DNA of 64,000 nucleotides from Cardiocondyla obscurior (lineage: Eukaryota > Arthropoda > Insecta > Hymenoptera > Formicidae), in assembly GCF_019399895.1 (NCBI RefSeq), contig NC_091882.1, forward strand, positions 124,001 through 188,000, in the 5' to 3' direction. How positions within the stretch are numbered: position 1 is the stretch's first letter; each line of letters begins with the position of its first letter. The notes under the pieces were generated by a model. It had not been told where the DNA came from and searched no databases. It worked only from the letters and a program-made list of their open reading frames with translations. The position numbers and the translations under genes are program-made. Of this stretch, positions 37,241 through 49,610 are shown one piece after another.

Positions 37241-40200
37241 GGTGCAACGATAAAGGCTGAAGTAAATCGGCTCTTCTCCCGCACTGGCTCAATCGCACGC
37301 ACGAGGAACAAACAGTATAATCGAATCGCGTAGAGCGGTACCAGCTGCAGCGGAGAGAAGTATGTGGTGCATGGGTGTGTACCACGAGTTCTATCGACTG
37401 AACACCGACTGATCCAATTTTCCAGCATCGACTTGGTTGGAACTTGCTGGCTCCTTAAGAGACAGGGCACCACGACGACTCGACATCAACATTGTAAGAC
37501 GCGCGTTTACTTTTACTCTTACGCACAATTGTACCGGTCTATCTAGTACTCTCTACCCAGGGGAAGCTACGCCTACACCAATCAAGTCATTGCAGAACTT
37601 CGGAGTTTAATACAGACGATGGCTAGTCCCGCGCAAATCTCAATTCACGGAAGCCGGCGAAGAAAGTGCCTCGTGATTGCATCCACGCCTTCCCTAACTT
37701 CCGTAAGTCAAAAGTTCAATGCTTTCGCGTAGTGGCACCGTTCCGCGGAATTATTAAAAATTCTTCACAAGCATTTAGCATTCTTGCGCGTAAGAAGAAA
37801 AATATTAAATTACAAATTGAAAAAAGAAGCGAACGTTTTAAGTTCTGTTGAAAAGACTCGTTAACAGTTTCTTGTGATGAAATTTCTTACAGTATAAAAA
37901 ATCGATTTTATCATAAACTGCTGTATAGTATTACGAAATATTATTTTTAAAAATATGCAAAATGGTACTTGGTACTTGTGTTATAAAATTTATGTATCTA
38001 GTTGTCCTTGACTCGATTGAAAGTGTCCGGAATTAAAGACCGCACCCATTATAAAAGCATTATTTACAATTTCAATACAGATTAAAAAGTAAAAGACAAT
38101 TTCAACCAATTTTTTTTTTTTTTTTTTTTTTTAAGTGACTCGCTCTCTTCGTGACAGAAGTAGCATCATACTGATAGAGTCAAGGTGGCTTGATATCACC
38201 AAGGAAAATTTTGAGAACTTTTTAGTGATAGTAGGTACAGAGAAATGTTACAGTCGTAGAAACGATTAGAATGCATTCCGCTCGAAATCTCTTTTCTCTT
38301 CCTGATAAATAAACTTTCTATAATATATATTTTTTTTAATATCGAGATAATCGAAATCCATTCTCTTGTAAATTACAACAATTTTTTATTATTTTTTTCT
38401 ATATTTTTCTGAGCTAGTCTTGCGTTCTGTACATCGCGAACTGATTCCGGATACCAACTTCTATATCTGGCCGATAAATCACTTTCTCTCCACGTAGCAA
38501 TGTTGCGAGCATGCATACCTAGGCTAGCCTTTGTATTTGTATATCGGCTAGACTTGCTATCCGTATTTAAATCTAAACTACTATGGGCATATCTCACGAG
38601 GACAGATTTATAATCTTTCTTAATGTAGACTGTTCAAGGTACAAATTCTTCCGCAACATTAGACAGACCTCTCGAAATATAATGCACGAGCAGTCCGTAT
38701 AATACAAAACATTACGTGCAAATTACATTTAATATATTACAAAGATTCCTTAATTTTTTTTTAACGATTTAAACAATTCTTTGTTTCTATATGTATATAA
38801 GCTTTTTTTTTTTAACTTAAAAGTAATTTAATAATTCTTAGATTTATTTCTTCTTTATCTTGTCGTTTACTTTTACGTCAGTTGGAATTTTCTACAGAAT
38901 TGCGTCTGATCAAAAGGTGGCTAACGTGATCTTTGGCATTCGCGCAAGCCAACACGCAATTATTAACAATTACAATTGGATATCTTTCAGCGATACATTG
39001 AAAGGAGAAATGAAACGAGGCGGGACGGAATAATACGTAGTATTCGGTTACCAAGCCTACGATTTGCGGCGTGTCTTTCGAGATCGGATATTTCGTTGTT
39101 GCTCAATGCGTCGTGTGGAACAGTATGAGAAATATACCATAGGAACAATCACGATCGCCCACCATTCCCACGACGAAACGGAAGCGGTTCGCTACTGACC
39201 TGCAACGACAGCTTGGCTCGGCAATTCGATATTCAGCCTGTCGCAAAGATAAGAATTGAGATACTTTTCTAAGATACTTTTCACGTGTAAGTTTGAGGAT
39301 TACACGTAGCGTACAACTAGTGTACAACATTGATTTGTTTCACATTAAAAAAAAATAAGTGGTGCGAGTTATCACTGCTATTGTATCTCGCTAACAGCGT
39401 GATCGTTTAATTTGTTCAAGCCAGCAGATCTTTTTAGAGGAATATATACTTTGCAATGGCAAATATAAGCCTTTACTTTTTTTACAATTAAAAAGGATTG
39501 TATATCTCGCAATGAAAGAGTTAAATGTTATTATTCTGCATCGGTATTTCTTAATTATTTTTTAGATAAAAATATAAAAGAGTCAGATAAGAAAGTTAAT
39601 GCTTTTACTCTTTTTTTTCTCTCTCTCTCTTTTCTTTTTGTTACTGTCAAATGCTTAACTTTTCTATATCAATGTTCGAAAAAGTAATGTGATATTTTAA
39701 GACATATTTTTTTTTCAAGTTAACCACGTTGAAAGTATACATGATCATAAATACTAATTACATGCACTGATTCAAATAAGTGCCATCGACTGTGAGTTAT
39801 ATAATTACATAGTTTACAAACGTATGATTAACGAGCATTTACGATACAAGTTTTGTTTTTTTACTTACTTAATAGACCGTAATAAAGGTGAAAAGAGAGC
39901 TGGACAAATCTTTTTCTTTTATTGAATTTTAAATTGTTTAGAATATTTTACTATTTTAAAGCCTGAAAGTATTACGTTCTATCCTATTGACTATTTACTT
40001 GCAAGTCTAATTTTGATTATCTCAAGGCTTTACATACTTTCCGTGCAATATCGTTTGAATATAATTAGCGTTTATAATGCGCTTGATAAATACATCGATT
40101 TTTTGTTGATTAAATTATAAACAGTTTATCGCGCGGAATAAATAAAAAAAAAAAAAAAAATTTACGGATTATAAAGCTAAAGCAGATAATGCGGAATTAA

Positions 40201-41453
40201 GAAATTACTTTATTTGCAATCGGATATATGTATTTGGACTTTCGTAAGGAGTATCAAATATAAAATCAGGAAGATAATGTGATCTGGGTATCAAATTTCA
40301 TTCAAAGTTCTGATACGTTATATGGCATCTGGTTCAATGTTCGCATGTATATGCATTAAAAAAAAATGCTTGTTCGATATGCATATTTAATAACTATTGA
40401 CAAATTTAATATGAAAATTTGAAAGGAACACACCAAACAGTGTAGTAAATTAAACACACTCTTCGTTCTCGTTACAAGCTATTAATTTATGCCGAACACG
40501 TGCACGTTCCTCTACAAGAAAAAACTCGAAGTAGAGAAACAGGTAGAGCGTAAGGAAAGGTATTATTGGCAAATTGCATGTCGGCGTGGATATACCGCAC
40601 GCAATGTGATTAATTCTTTCACGCGCAACGCGTACTTCGTTTTCTTTTTTTTTTTCTTTAAACAAAAGAAACTTGTTGCATGTAACTTTATAATATAATT
40701 TTGATCGAAGCGCGTAGATACAAAAATTTCGAATTTAAAAAAAAGAAAATTATGTAAGCCTGAGATAAAAGTCAAGCTTTAAGAAATATATTACGAGAGA
40801 AATTTAGTATGCAGAGTGTGAGTTTGAGTTTATTTTAAGTACCTGGTTTAATTAAATTAATTAAAATAATTAAAAGGTAGATTAATTCCCGCTGCTCAAT
40901 TACTTAATCGGAGAAATTTATTGCGCGCATAGCAATTTTATATCTGACAGACTCATATCGAGATGCGCGGATTAGAAAACCTGAGTAACGTTGGGAGGGG
41001 AGAAATTAAAAGTCCTGAATTTTTGTAACACGTTTATTTCTCCATGCCGACGAATGTCAGCAGCTGACATTTTGCTTACGATAATTTTTTTGCATCGCTG
41101 GCAGTAGACAATCGTATTGCAGTCGATGTAATTTTGACGAGTTCGAGTTTCGACGCTATAAATTAACATACATATACGTACACATACGTGCGCAGATAAA
41201 CGGATACGCGAGAATGATCTTAACGCTATACAATTATACATTTATGGCAATGAAAGACACGACGATTGGCGTAAGGTACATATTGCTTCGCGTCCGTAAT
41301 GTGAAAAGATAATCCCGTCGAATTGTGATGTTAACGTTGCCTCTCAGCTGAAGTAGTCCGAACGGCCGAGAAGCCTGCCGCTATTATCAATCTGCTCTCC
41401 CGTTTTTTCTCCGCGATCGTAATCGCGGTCGTCAAAGCGATATCGCTCCCGGT
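37241..41453. other. intergenic region, yellow-e promoter to yellow-g2 3' end
   Basis: 4.2 kb. The first 200-300 bases upstream of the yellow-e ATG are GC-richer and should hold its 5' UTR and promoter; a weak minus-strand TTATACTG near 37,312 is a possible TATA element. The remainder is AT-rich with long T runs (for example 38,109-38,132) and no supported exon. The last few hundred bases (41,260-41,453) are probably yellow-g2 3' UTR. Confidence 0.5.
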
Positions 41454-44143
41454 CTACATCAGGACCAGGGCGTGATTAACCCCGCAGCCGACGGTTCCCT
41501 GCATGTAATCCTGGAAGTTGCTCTCGAGGACGCGCATACGTCCTCTCTTGTAATCGGGCACGATGTGCGTTTCCAGGGCGCATCCGTCTTGGGAGCTCTT
41601 GTAGACGGCCTGGAAGTTCGAGGGCGTGAAGGAGCTCGTGCTCTCCCATCTGTAGACCTCGGAATCGCCCTCGTAGCGGAAGAAGAGCGCGTCGCCGTTG
41701 TCCGTTCCCAGGATGACGAGCTTTTTCGGCTTCGGGCCGCGGTCCTGGATCTTGCCGGCGTTACCGCTCTGGAGATGATCCGTTCGTATGCTGAACAGAC
41801 GGGTGCTGCCCAGATACGTGAAGATCAAGCAGGTGCTACCGTCGCTGTGTCGCACGAGAGCGAGATAGAGCACGTCTCGACGATCGCTCGTCACGCACAC
41901 TGTTTGCGGAAGTATGACGCGGTATCCCTGGCCGGAAGTCACGTCGTATACCAGGATCGCTCTCGTGGCAGCGTCGGATACGTAGACGAAGACGCGGCCG
42001 TCCGGACTGTAATCGGCCACGACGTACTGCAGTCGGGACGAGGAGCTCGTCAGGCCGGACAGGTCAATGGTCTTCACGACCTGGAAAAGAAACATGTAAG
42101 TTTTTCTTTTTCTTTTTTTTTTTTTTTTATCCGAGAGCTTTAGTAAAAAGCCATTTGCGTTGCGAGTTTCAGAATAGCCTTACCTTGCCGGTCTTTACGT
42201 TCAGGGCGACGACCTTCGGCGAGCATTTGCGCTCGGGCTGATCGAGGGAGTTCACGATGCCGGTGTCCAGCACCCACAGGATCTCCTGGGGATCCAAGAA
42301 GATGTCGACGACACTTTGCAGCGCGGAGCACGTACCCTCTTCCTGAAGCGACCAGCAAGGAAAGGGCAAGAGACTGGCCTCGCAGTTCTTGTCTTTCAAG
42401 GAAACCTTCGCTAATGTCACTGGCACACCGGGCTTGAATCTGGAAAAGCATTCCAAACGTGAGTACAAACTATTAATTAGTCTTAATTTCATCTCCTTTT
42501 TATCCACCCCGTATTATAATTAAGCGCGAAGATCGTTGCGGCGATCTCTTATTTCGATCTTTACGTGCGTTGAACGCTATAAACGTTCCCTCTTAAAATC
42601 ATTTACTTCGTAGTTAATACGGTATCGTTAATATATTACAAAATAAAACTGCATATTTCTCGAAATACCGAAACAAATCTAATCTCAACAAAGTAGCGCG
42701 CAAATTTTACGACCGTCGCAATAAATTCAATAAATCAGAATTGAACTGCGGTGAGAGTGCGACGGTCATTAGTCGGCAATCAATTATACAAACAACGCAG
42801 CACGCTGATACTGTACATTGCCCGATAATAAATATCGCCCGTTAACCCCGTAAGATCGCCGGCGATCGGTAAGATTAATGATTGTGCGTGTAATGAAAAG
42901 GAAGTGTGATGAAGATATCGCGATTAAACGCTTTTACCGCCGAGCGTGGCGCGTTTCGCTGCGCTCGTAGCCGCAAATACCAAACGCCCTTCGTGAAACG
43001 AGCAGGCAGATACGATCACCGTCAGCAATGTTGCAAGATTGTTACACACGTGCGCAGACATTCTCATTACGGGATTTCATAGCCACGACAAGGACGTGAC
43101 GTCTTTCCACTGTTCGCGCTCGAAGGAAAGTCCGTTATCTTACGAGAGCGTAAAATCCCCATTGATATCAGCGAAACAACCGGTTTAATTTCTTTTTCTT
43201 TTCTTTTTTTTTTTCCCCTCCTCCCCGCGATTGAAAACTGCGATCACGATCGCTTCTCGCAATATCGATTTACGTCGGACTCGTGCCTCGTTAATTTCTG
43301 CGAAGACCAATGTAGGGTAACGCTGTGCATCGATTGCTACTGACGTAACGCGGAGATTTGCAACGAGCGCACTTTTCTACCGCGGCTTCCCTCCTTTTAA
43401 ACGAAGTAGACACGCCAAAGAATGCAACGCTGCCCTTTCGCTCTGGATTTGGATGCAATTAGAGAGAAACGATTTCGCACGCGTCGATTCGTGGGCGATA
43501 AAAGAAAAAGAAAAATTCCTGGCTGTGCTCTTACATAAGATTTTCACGTCAAAATTATTATTCTGACGCCGCTGAATGATGCTTTTTAAAATCGTCAAAC
43601 AACGACGTCGCTTTTAGATGGAATTTTTTAACAACGTAATTTTTTCCTCTTACGCAAAGACGTTTGCGAGCGTAAAACAAATGTCGATTACGCGAGAGAC
43701 ATTCCTTCTGTTCGTGAATTTTATTTCCTTTGAAAAATCTCAATATTAGCTTCCCGAGGTCGTAAATTATTACCGCAGTTTCAAGGTTCCGGCAGGTTTA
43801 ATAAGAATTACGTTCTCAAGTTTCGCGTAAAGGAACTATCAAAATGTAAAAGTTATTCTATTATTTAACTTTGGCTCTCGCGTTGGAACTTTGGGAATCG
43901 TGTATACCTAGGTAAAGCGAGGAAGGCGTCGTCCTTGTAGATCGCAGTCCTGGTGGCGAGGACGTTCTTCGAGATGTAACGGCCGCTATTCTTGAAGAGG
44001 CTCTTCGTGGCCGCGCCAGGCCATTCGAAGGTGCCGCCGGTCCATCGTATGATGTTCTCGAGCGGTTTCTTTTCGTTATCATCGTTTGCACTGGCGAGAA
44101 CAACGACGGCGACGGCAAACGTCACCGCTCGTGCGAAAAGCAT
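41454..44143 (-). CDS. yellow-g2: Yellow-g2-like protein (eggshell-type yellow family)
   Basis: Three exons in minus order: 43908-44143, 42184-42439, 41454-42080. They give 372 residues (phases 2 and 0), with a 1.5-kb first intron. A signal peptide spans residues 1 to about 20 (AVTFAVAVVVLASA). The g/g2 subfamily is recognisable by GGTFEWPGAATKSLFKNSGR near residue 36, then FLALPRFKPGVPVTL, PFPCWSLQEEGTCSALQSVV, LWVLDTGIVNSL, KCSPKVV and, near the end, VLESNFQDYMQGTVGC. In Drosophila yellow-g and yellow-g2 are follicle-cell genes of an amplified locus (DAFC-62D) needed for vitelline membrane integrity. A similar eggshell role here is inferred from homology. It shares the intron after KTGK with yellow-g but also has an intron after LALPR that yellow-g lacks. 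The coding sequence is notably GC-richer than the flanks. Confidence 0.9.
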
Positions 44144-44259
44144 TCTCGGTACCCTTGTGAGCTTTCGCCGTCCTTCGAATAAGCCCTACCGCCTCGATCG
44201 CGTCTTCTTCGGCGACCGGATCAAGCCGTAAACTGTAAAACCCTCCGGGGTTGCACCAG

Positions 44260-44266
44260 TTTTATA
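44260..44266 (-). promoter_or_regulatory. TATA box of yellow-g2
   Basis: TATAAAA on the minus strand (TTTTATA at 44,260-44,266), 117-123 bases upstream of the yellow-g2 ATG. It predicts a start site near 44,235 and an unspliced 5' UTR of about 90 bases. It is the element nearest to an ideal TATA box in the window. Confidence 0.6.
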
Positions 44267-45131
44267 ATCCTGCGACAACAGAGCGATACGTTGCGCAACG
44301 TCTTTGTTTAAGAAAACATTTCCTCGCATTGCGCTGCGAATCAACACGAAAACGCGCACCTTACAGTTCCGCAGAAATTGATATTAAATCGCGCGGTGAA
44401 AATGTTTTACGTGGACTCACATTGACTGGAAAGATTTATTTTAAATGAGACGGATAAGAGGAGTGCAATATTCGCAGGCTAAACCGATCGGAATGGATTA
44501 CTTTCTTTAATATAAATGTAATCACTTTGGAGCACAGAAATATTTGAGAGAACAAAAAGGATACACTTGAATAATATTAAGGAAAGTTTCATGTCATAAA
44601 TGCAAAATGTTTTACGATTATAAAAATGTAGATAAGAAGGAATTACTTGGAACTAGAAACATCTAAGATATTGTTTCTATGTTATAAAAGAATGTGAAAG
44701 GTATAGAAAGTACGAAAAATTCCTAGACATTTATTTAGATTTTTAATTTGTAATTAATAAGATAAATAACATAAAAAATAATCTTTTTTAAATAATTAAT
44801 TTCATAGTACAGTTTTGATAATGGCAAAGCAATTGATTTGAGGAAATTAATAAAATTTAGAAGCGGAAATCGTAACAAATCAATGAAATTAAACAAAAAT
44901 GTTATTTCCTGAATGCAGTATTGCGTTTCCTGATTATTCGCACTTTGAAGCGTGCTGCGTTTTTCTGCAAATATTGTTGTTTATAAATAACGTTAAGAAA
45001 TGCGTGTCGCGACATATTTTCTCTTCCGTGAAACTTGAGCAAGAAAAGGTTATTGCAAAATATTGCACAGGAGAAGAACAGTGATGTACAATAAAAGTAT
45101 AAACAAGTTTAGTTGGTTCACAATCGACGCA

Positions 45132-45139
45132 TATATAAG
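45132..45139 (+). promoter_or_regulatory. TATA box and 5' non-coding exon of yellow-g
   Basis: TATATAAG at 45,132-45,139 predicts a start near 45,162. A short leader then ends at the donor AATCTT|GTAAGT after 45,205. The matching acceptor (TTTATAG) ends at 45,327, and the ATG follows 45 bases into the next exon. The yellow-g 5' UTR therefore appears to be spliced, unlike that of yellow-g2. Confidence 0.55.
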
Positions 45140-45372
45140 TATAAAGCTGTGTAAATGATTCGCACATTCAAAAATTTTCAACCAACTGATTGCACGGGAA
45201 ATCTTGTAAGTTTTTACATTTTTTTTTCTTTCGTCACTCGTTCGGCAGCCTTCTTTTACTACTATATTAATTTTTTTTCCGAGTTTAAAAATACATTTCT
45301 AACGTGCATTTTTTTTTTTTTTTATAGAACACCGAGACATTACTACAAAGTGTTATAAGAAACGAGCGCAGG

Positions 45373-46966
45373 ATGAGAATCCCGAGGAGCGCTCTGTGCC
45401 TGGTGATCCTGGCGAGTGGTTTGTCGTCGGTGATATGCGACAAACAGCAGTTACTGCAAGATACGACGATGATCTTGTCGGGACAGAGCTTAGAGTGGCC
45501 CTGCCAAGCGACGAAGAATATCTATACAACGAGCGGACGTTACAGCCCGAAGAGTGTCATTGCTACGAGATTGCAGATCTACAGAGACGATGCAATTGTA
45601 GCGCTGCCACGTTACAAGCCAGGTGTGCCGTTTACCCTGGGAGTAATGTCGTTGAAGACGAAAGATTGCACGCCGAAAGTGACACCGTTCCCTTGCTGGG
45701 CGATCCAGGAAGAAGGCAACTGCGAAGCGCTTCAGAATGTGGTGGATCTAGCCCTGGACATCCAGGACATTCTGTGGGTATTGGACGTTGGTATCGTAAA
45801 TACTTTGGAGCAACCAGTGCGCAGATGTCCGCCGAAAGTCGTCGGGATTGACGTGAAATCCGGAAAGGTAAGCCAAGCTCTTTTAACCCGTGCATAATAA
45901 TTTTTTTAATAATTATAGAACGGATATTATTTCTGATCAACAGCTTTGTTAATTATTCTTAAAAGCGCACGTAATTTACGTTGTGTTATTATTAAAATTT
46001 ATTCAAATTAATCGAAGGGAGAATTGTTCCGGAAAGAAAAGATGCTCCGAAATAAAATTGAACTGACATAAGTCGTGGTGTTTTCCCAGGTTGTGAAGGT
46101 GATTGATTTGAGTAATTTGGTGAACGCGGAATCACGTCTGCAATATCTGACGGTTGACTACGCAGACGATGGACAGGTCTACGTGTACATAACTGAGGGT
46201 ACATCCAGATCCATTATCGTTTACAACGTCACCGCGGACAAAGGGTATCGAGTGATCCTTCCGAGCGCCGTCACCGCCGGCGTCGAACGCAAAGACGTTC
46301 TCTATTCGACTCTGGTGAAGAAGAGCTGCGGTACACCGGTGCTGTATTTCTCTTACCTGGGATGCAACAGACTTTTTGCGATCAAGGCCGAGAATTTGAG
46401 ACGCGGTATCTCTCAGGGAGCAGTTGTGGACGTCGGACCGAAGCAAAAGAAAATGGTTCTCCTCGGCAATGACAACGGCTGTGCCATTTTCTTCAGATAC
46501 AAGGGTACGGTTCGCGTTTTAGTCACTTGTGCCGATTTTTACATGATACATTACTTCGTTTCGTAAAGCCATACAACTAGATATATGCTGAAACGATCGA
46601 ACAGTCTTATACATTTTTTTTTCAGTAACGAGAAAATCTACATTATTATTTTGCGCGGCAAATAATGCAGCCAGAAAGAACTTTTTGGCGATTGTGCTTT
46701 AGTTCTAGCATCTCATGAAGATAAATGATATGTTTTCAGGCGAGTCCGATATCTACATGTGGAACACCGAAACGCCTTTCGTTCAGGAGAACTTCGTTTT
46801 GGTGCAGCACGGCACCGACTGCCGATTGCCAACTCAAGTAACTCCTTGTCACAAAAGAATGATGTGGGTGATCGAGAGCAACTTCCAAGATTACATACAG
46901 AATACCGTGAGCTGCTCCGGCCCCTCCGTCGCCATTCATCCCATAGTCAAGACTTGCGACGAGTAG
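45373..46966 (+). CDS. yellow-g: Yellow-g-like protein (eggshell-type yellow family)
   Basis: Three coding exons, 45373-45867, 46090-46504 and 46740-46966, joined in phase 0 and 1 into 378 residues. The signal peptide is SALCLVILASGLSSVIC (residues about 6-22). The g-type signature QSLEWPCQATKNIYTTSGRY is at about residue 38, followed by IVALPRYKPGVPFTL, PFPCWAIQEEGNCEALQNVV, LWVLDVGIVNTL, RCPPKVV, LYFSYLGCNRLFAI, VIESNFQDYIQNTVSC and a final KTCDE. It is closely similar to its divergent neighbour yellow-g2, so the pair arose by an old inverted duplication or rearrangement and probably shares follicle-cell control. An intron after FRYK (phase 1) is unique to this copy. Eggshell function is inferred from Drosophila. 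Confidence 0.9.
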
Positions 46967-47968
46967 GCATTATTTATGACTCGTTAAAACGAAAGTAACT
47001 GTGCAGGACTGATTCCTGTATTTAATTATCCGTATTTTACAATTCGACGTTCCTCAAACAAAAATTAAAATTTGTAATTTTGAAAAGTGCTTCGTATTCG
47101 ATGCATCGGACACGTGAAACAATCGCCAATGGCAATGGGCAACACGACGATTAGCGTAAGGTACATTTCTCCGTTGCTTGCATCGAAATAATATTTAAAA
47201 AATTATATTGGTTCGTATTACCACAAATGGAACAAGCAATTAGATTTTTCTTTGTGAGAAAAAGACGATTACTGTAACGTATGATATTTCTTAATATTAT
47301 AATATAAATTGTTCTAATAGTTAATAATTTTATCGCCGCTAAAGTTAAAAAAAAAAAAAAAAGAGATAAAGAGATCAAGTATTGTCGCTGATCTAGTCAT
47401 GTAATCGGCAGCATTTTGCGCTTTGATCCCTGTAGATAATTTAATCTGCGAATGTAATATTAATTAATGTAACGGCTGGAATATTTCTTTTAGTTGTGTA
47501 GATAATTAATAACTGCCCAAGGTTTATTTCTACCATAATTAACTGAGTTTGCTCCGAGATTGCGACATTTGGACGAGTTGACCAGTGTAAAAATTACTCG
47601 TCGATTATTTAAATCGATATTGACACATAACTTCTACGTTTCAAGGCAAAATTTTTTAATCCTTCGGTTTATTTGTTCAATAACAAGAAAAGTGATTGAT
47701 TAATTAAATGTATACATCTATAATTGTTATATAAATCTAACGAAACGACTAATAAATTCCAGCTTATGTAAACTTATACAGAAATAGGTTTTAATTTATA
47801 TTTGAAATTCAACTTATAGATAAATATAAGTAGGTAAAATAATTTTATTTACGATAGAAATACTTATTTTAAAACTATCGAATATTTTCTCTTAGCCGAC
47901 AATGAAAATAAGAGCAAGTTAAACTTTAAGGAAGTTTAATTAAAAAGTGATTTCTTTATCGCGTTGCG
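46967..47968. other. convergent 3' region between yellow-g and the divergent yellow gene
   Basis: 1.0 kb of AT-rich DNA between two convergent stops. It should hold the 3' UTR of yellow-g and, nearer 47,968, that of the minus-strand gene. A 17-A run lies near 47,347-47,363. I see no exon here. Confidence 0.6.
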
Positions 47969-49610
47969 TTAGAATGTAAGGAAATACTTTTGAACTCTAA
48001 TTGTTCGAGATTTAAGCGATGAACGGCTTGAAATATTTTTCTTTATTACGCCGGGACATTCTGAATTCACTAAGCCCCATACGTTTCTTCGCGCGTCCAT
48101 TATGTAATCAGTTATGCAGGGAACATCATCGTTTTGCACCAGAACCGAATGACTCTGCGCCTGAAAGGACAGATCAATCAATTATTCACAATGCGGCTTT
48201 TAAAGGGGATTGAATTAAATAATTTACGTTCAAAGGAAGCTTCGTATCCCATCGCACGCTGGCTCGTTGCGAAGTCATAAAATAATGCAGACCGTCCTTT
48301 AAATCGCTGAAAAGACCCGCGGAGGAGCCTAATTTCTTCCCAAGCGAAGTCACCGTTACATTTTGCACTCCCTAAGATTACGTAATTTTAATTATAAAAA
48401 TAAACAATTATGCTTAAAATCAGGCCAATACAGTAATAGCGATAATCAACTCGGCACGCACGTGCGAAAATATTGTGCTTAACGTTTCTTCCGTCCTAAT
48501 TATTTCCAAATTAACGCTAAATAGGTCGTGTGTACTATGCCCCGTCATGTACAAGATCGAATTCCTCCGTGAAACAGCGAGGTCAGTGGATTCCACGCGA
48601 GGAATTTCGGGACCGTGTAACATTCTCAATTTCCACCACTTGCGCAATCCTGAAATTCGTATCACAATCGGCATAAAACACCGAATAATTTCTCCGTAGT
48701 CTCTCTTTAATTTTTTTCTATTTACCTGAACTGTAAACCACGATCGTTTCATCACCCGCGTCTCCGACGTAGCCACGAAATCCCCATTGATCTTCAAACG
48801 GATCAATCACGAGCGATCTTAATTTCTTCGAGGATACTTTAGTCAATTCCGTAGACGACACCTTGACAGATTTTATTTTACAGATAAAAAAATTCTCGTA
48901 TATATTTCCGATACCTAAAAGCAACATTTTCTTTGACAGATACCATGCGATCGTTTCGCTTCAAATCGTAGATGACGATGCGAGGCCAACGATCGAGTTC
49001 ATCGGGTGCGTCTAAAATCCATAATTGTCCTCGAGCATCCACATCCAATCCAGTTACAGATACGGGAGTTTTATAATTACGCTTTGACGATACTTCCTTA
49101 GGGAAAACCTTGGAGGAGATTGCTGCGCTTGCAACATTTGACGACGAATTGATTTCAGGCCAAGAAACTTCCACCAAAGATGACCGTCGACTTTCTTCCT
49201 TTTCGTTTGAAGATCTGATATTATGTACATGTTACGATAATTTAACAAGGTGTAAAAGTTTATTAAAAAGAAACAAAAATTAATAAAACTAATTCCACTC
49301 ATCTAATTAAAAAATTTTAAAGAGATTGATATGTGAAAATAATGTATACGTTATTAAAATTAGCTTAAAATTAATTATTGTACATTAAATAAAATACGAA
49401 TCGCGGATTTTTGTTTCCGGGATGTACATTGTCATTTGCCTACCTGGGAATTGCCAGAAAAGCGCGATTTCTCCACACGGCAAATCTCCATATTAGAACG
49501 TCGTCTGATACGTTTAGTGACGTTAAATTCCAAGAGTGTGTGATGTCATTTGAAAGAAGACAAAAAACACTAATTCGTAGTATAAAAGAAATCCTTTCTG
49601 AACTGGCCAT
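47969..49610 (-). CDS. highly divergent yellow-family protein
   Basis: Six exons in minus order: 49444-49610, 48944-49214, 48726-48861, 48462-48649, 48228-48371, 47969-48160. Phases 2, 0, 1, 0, 0 all close, giving 365 residues. The signal peptide is in ISFILRISVFCLLS (residues 7-20). Family features are blurred but in order: VWRNRAFLAIPR (like VWRDRVFITVPR), LVEVSWPEI, GLDVDARGQLWILDAP in the place of VDxCDRLWVLDTG, RIVIYDLK, AGDETIVVYSSG, PEIPRVES, ILYMTGHSTHDLFSV, and ARRNVWGLVN near the end. The cysteines around CDRLW and most other family cysteines are absent, as is the DGxxGLALSP motif. The 82-base intron 2 has a weak acceptor (TGTCAAG). No subfamily could be assigned; yellow-x or yellow-k types are candidates. 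Six closing exons argue for a working gene under fast evolution rather than a pseudogene. Confidence 0.75.
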
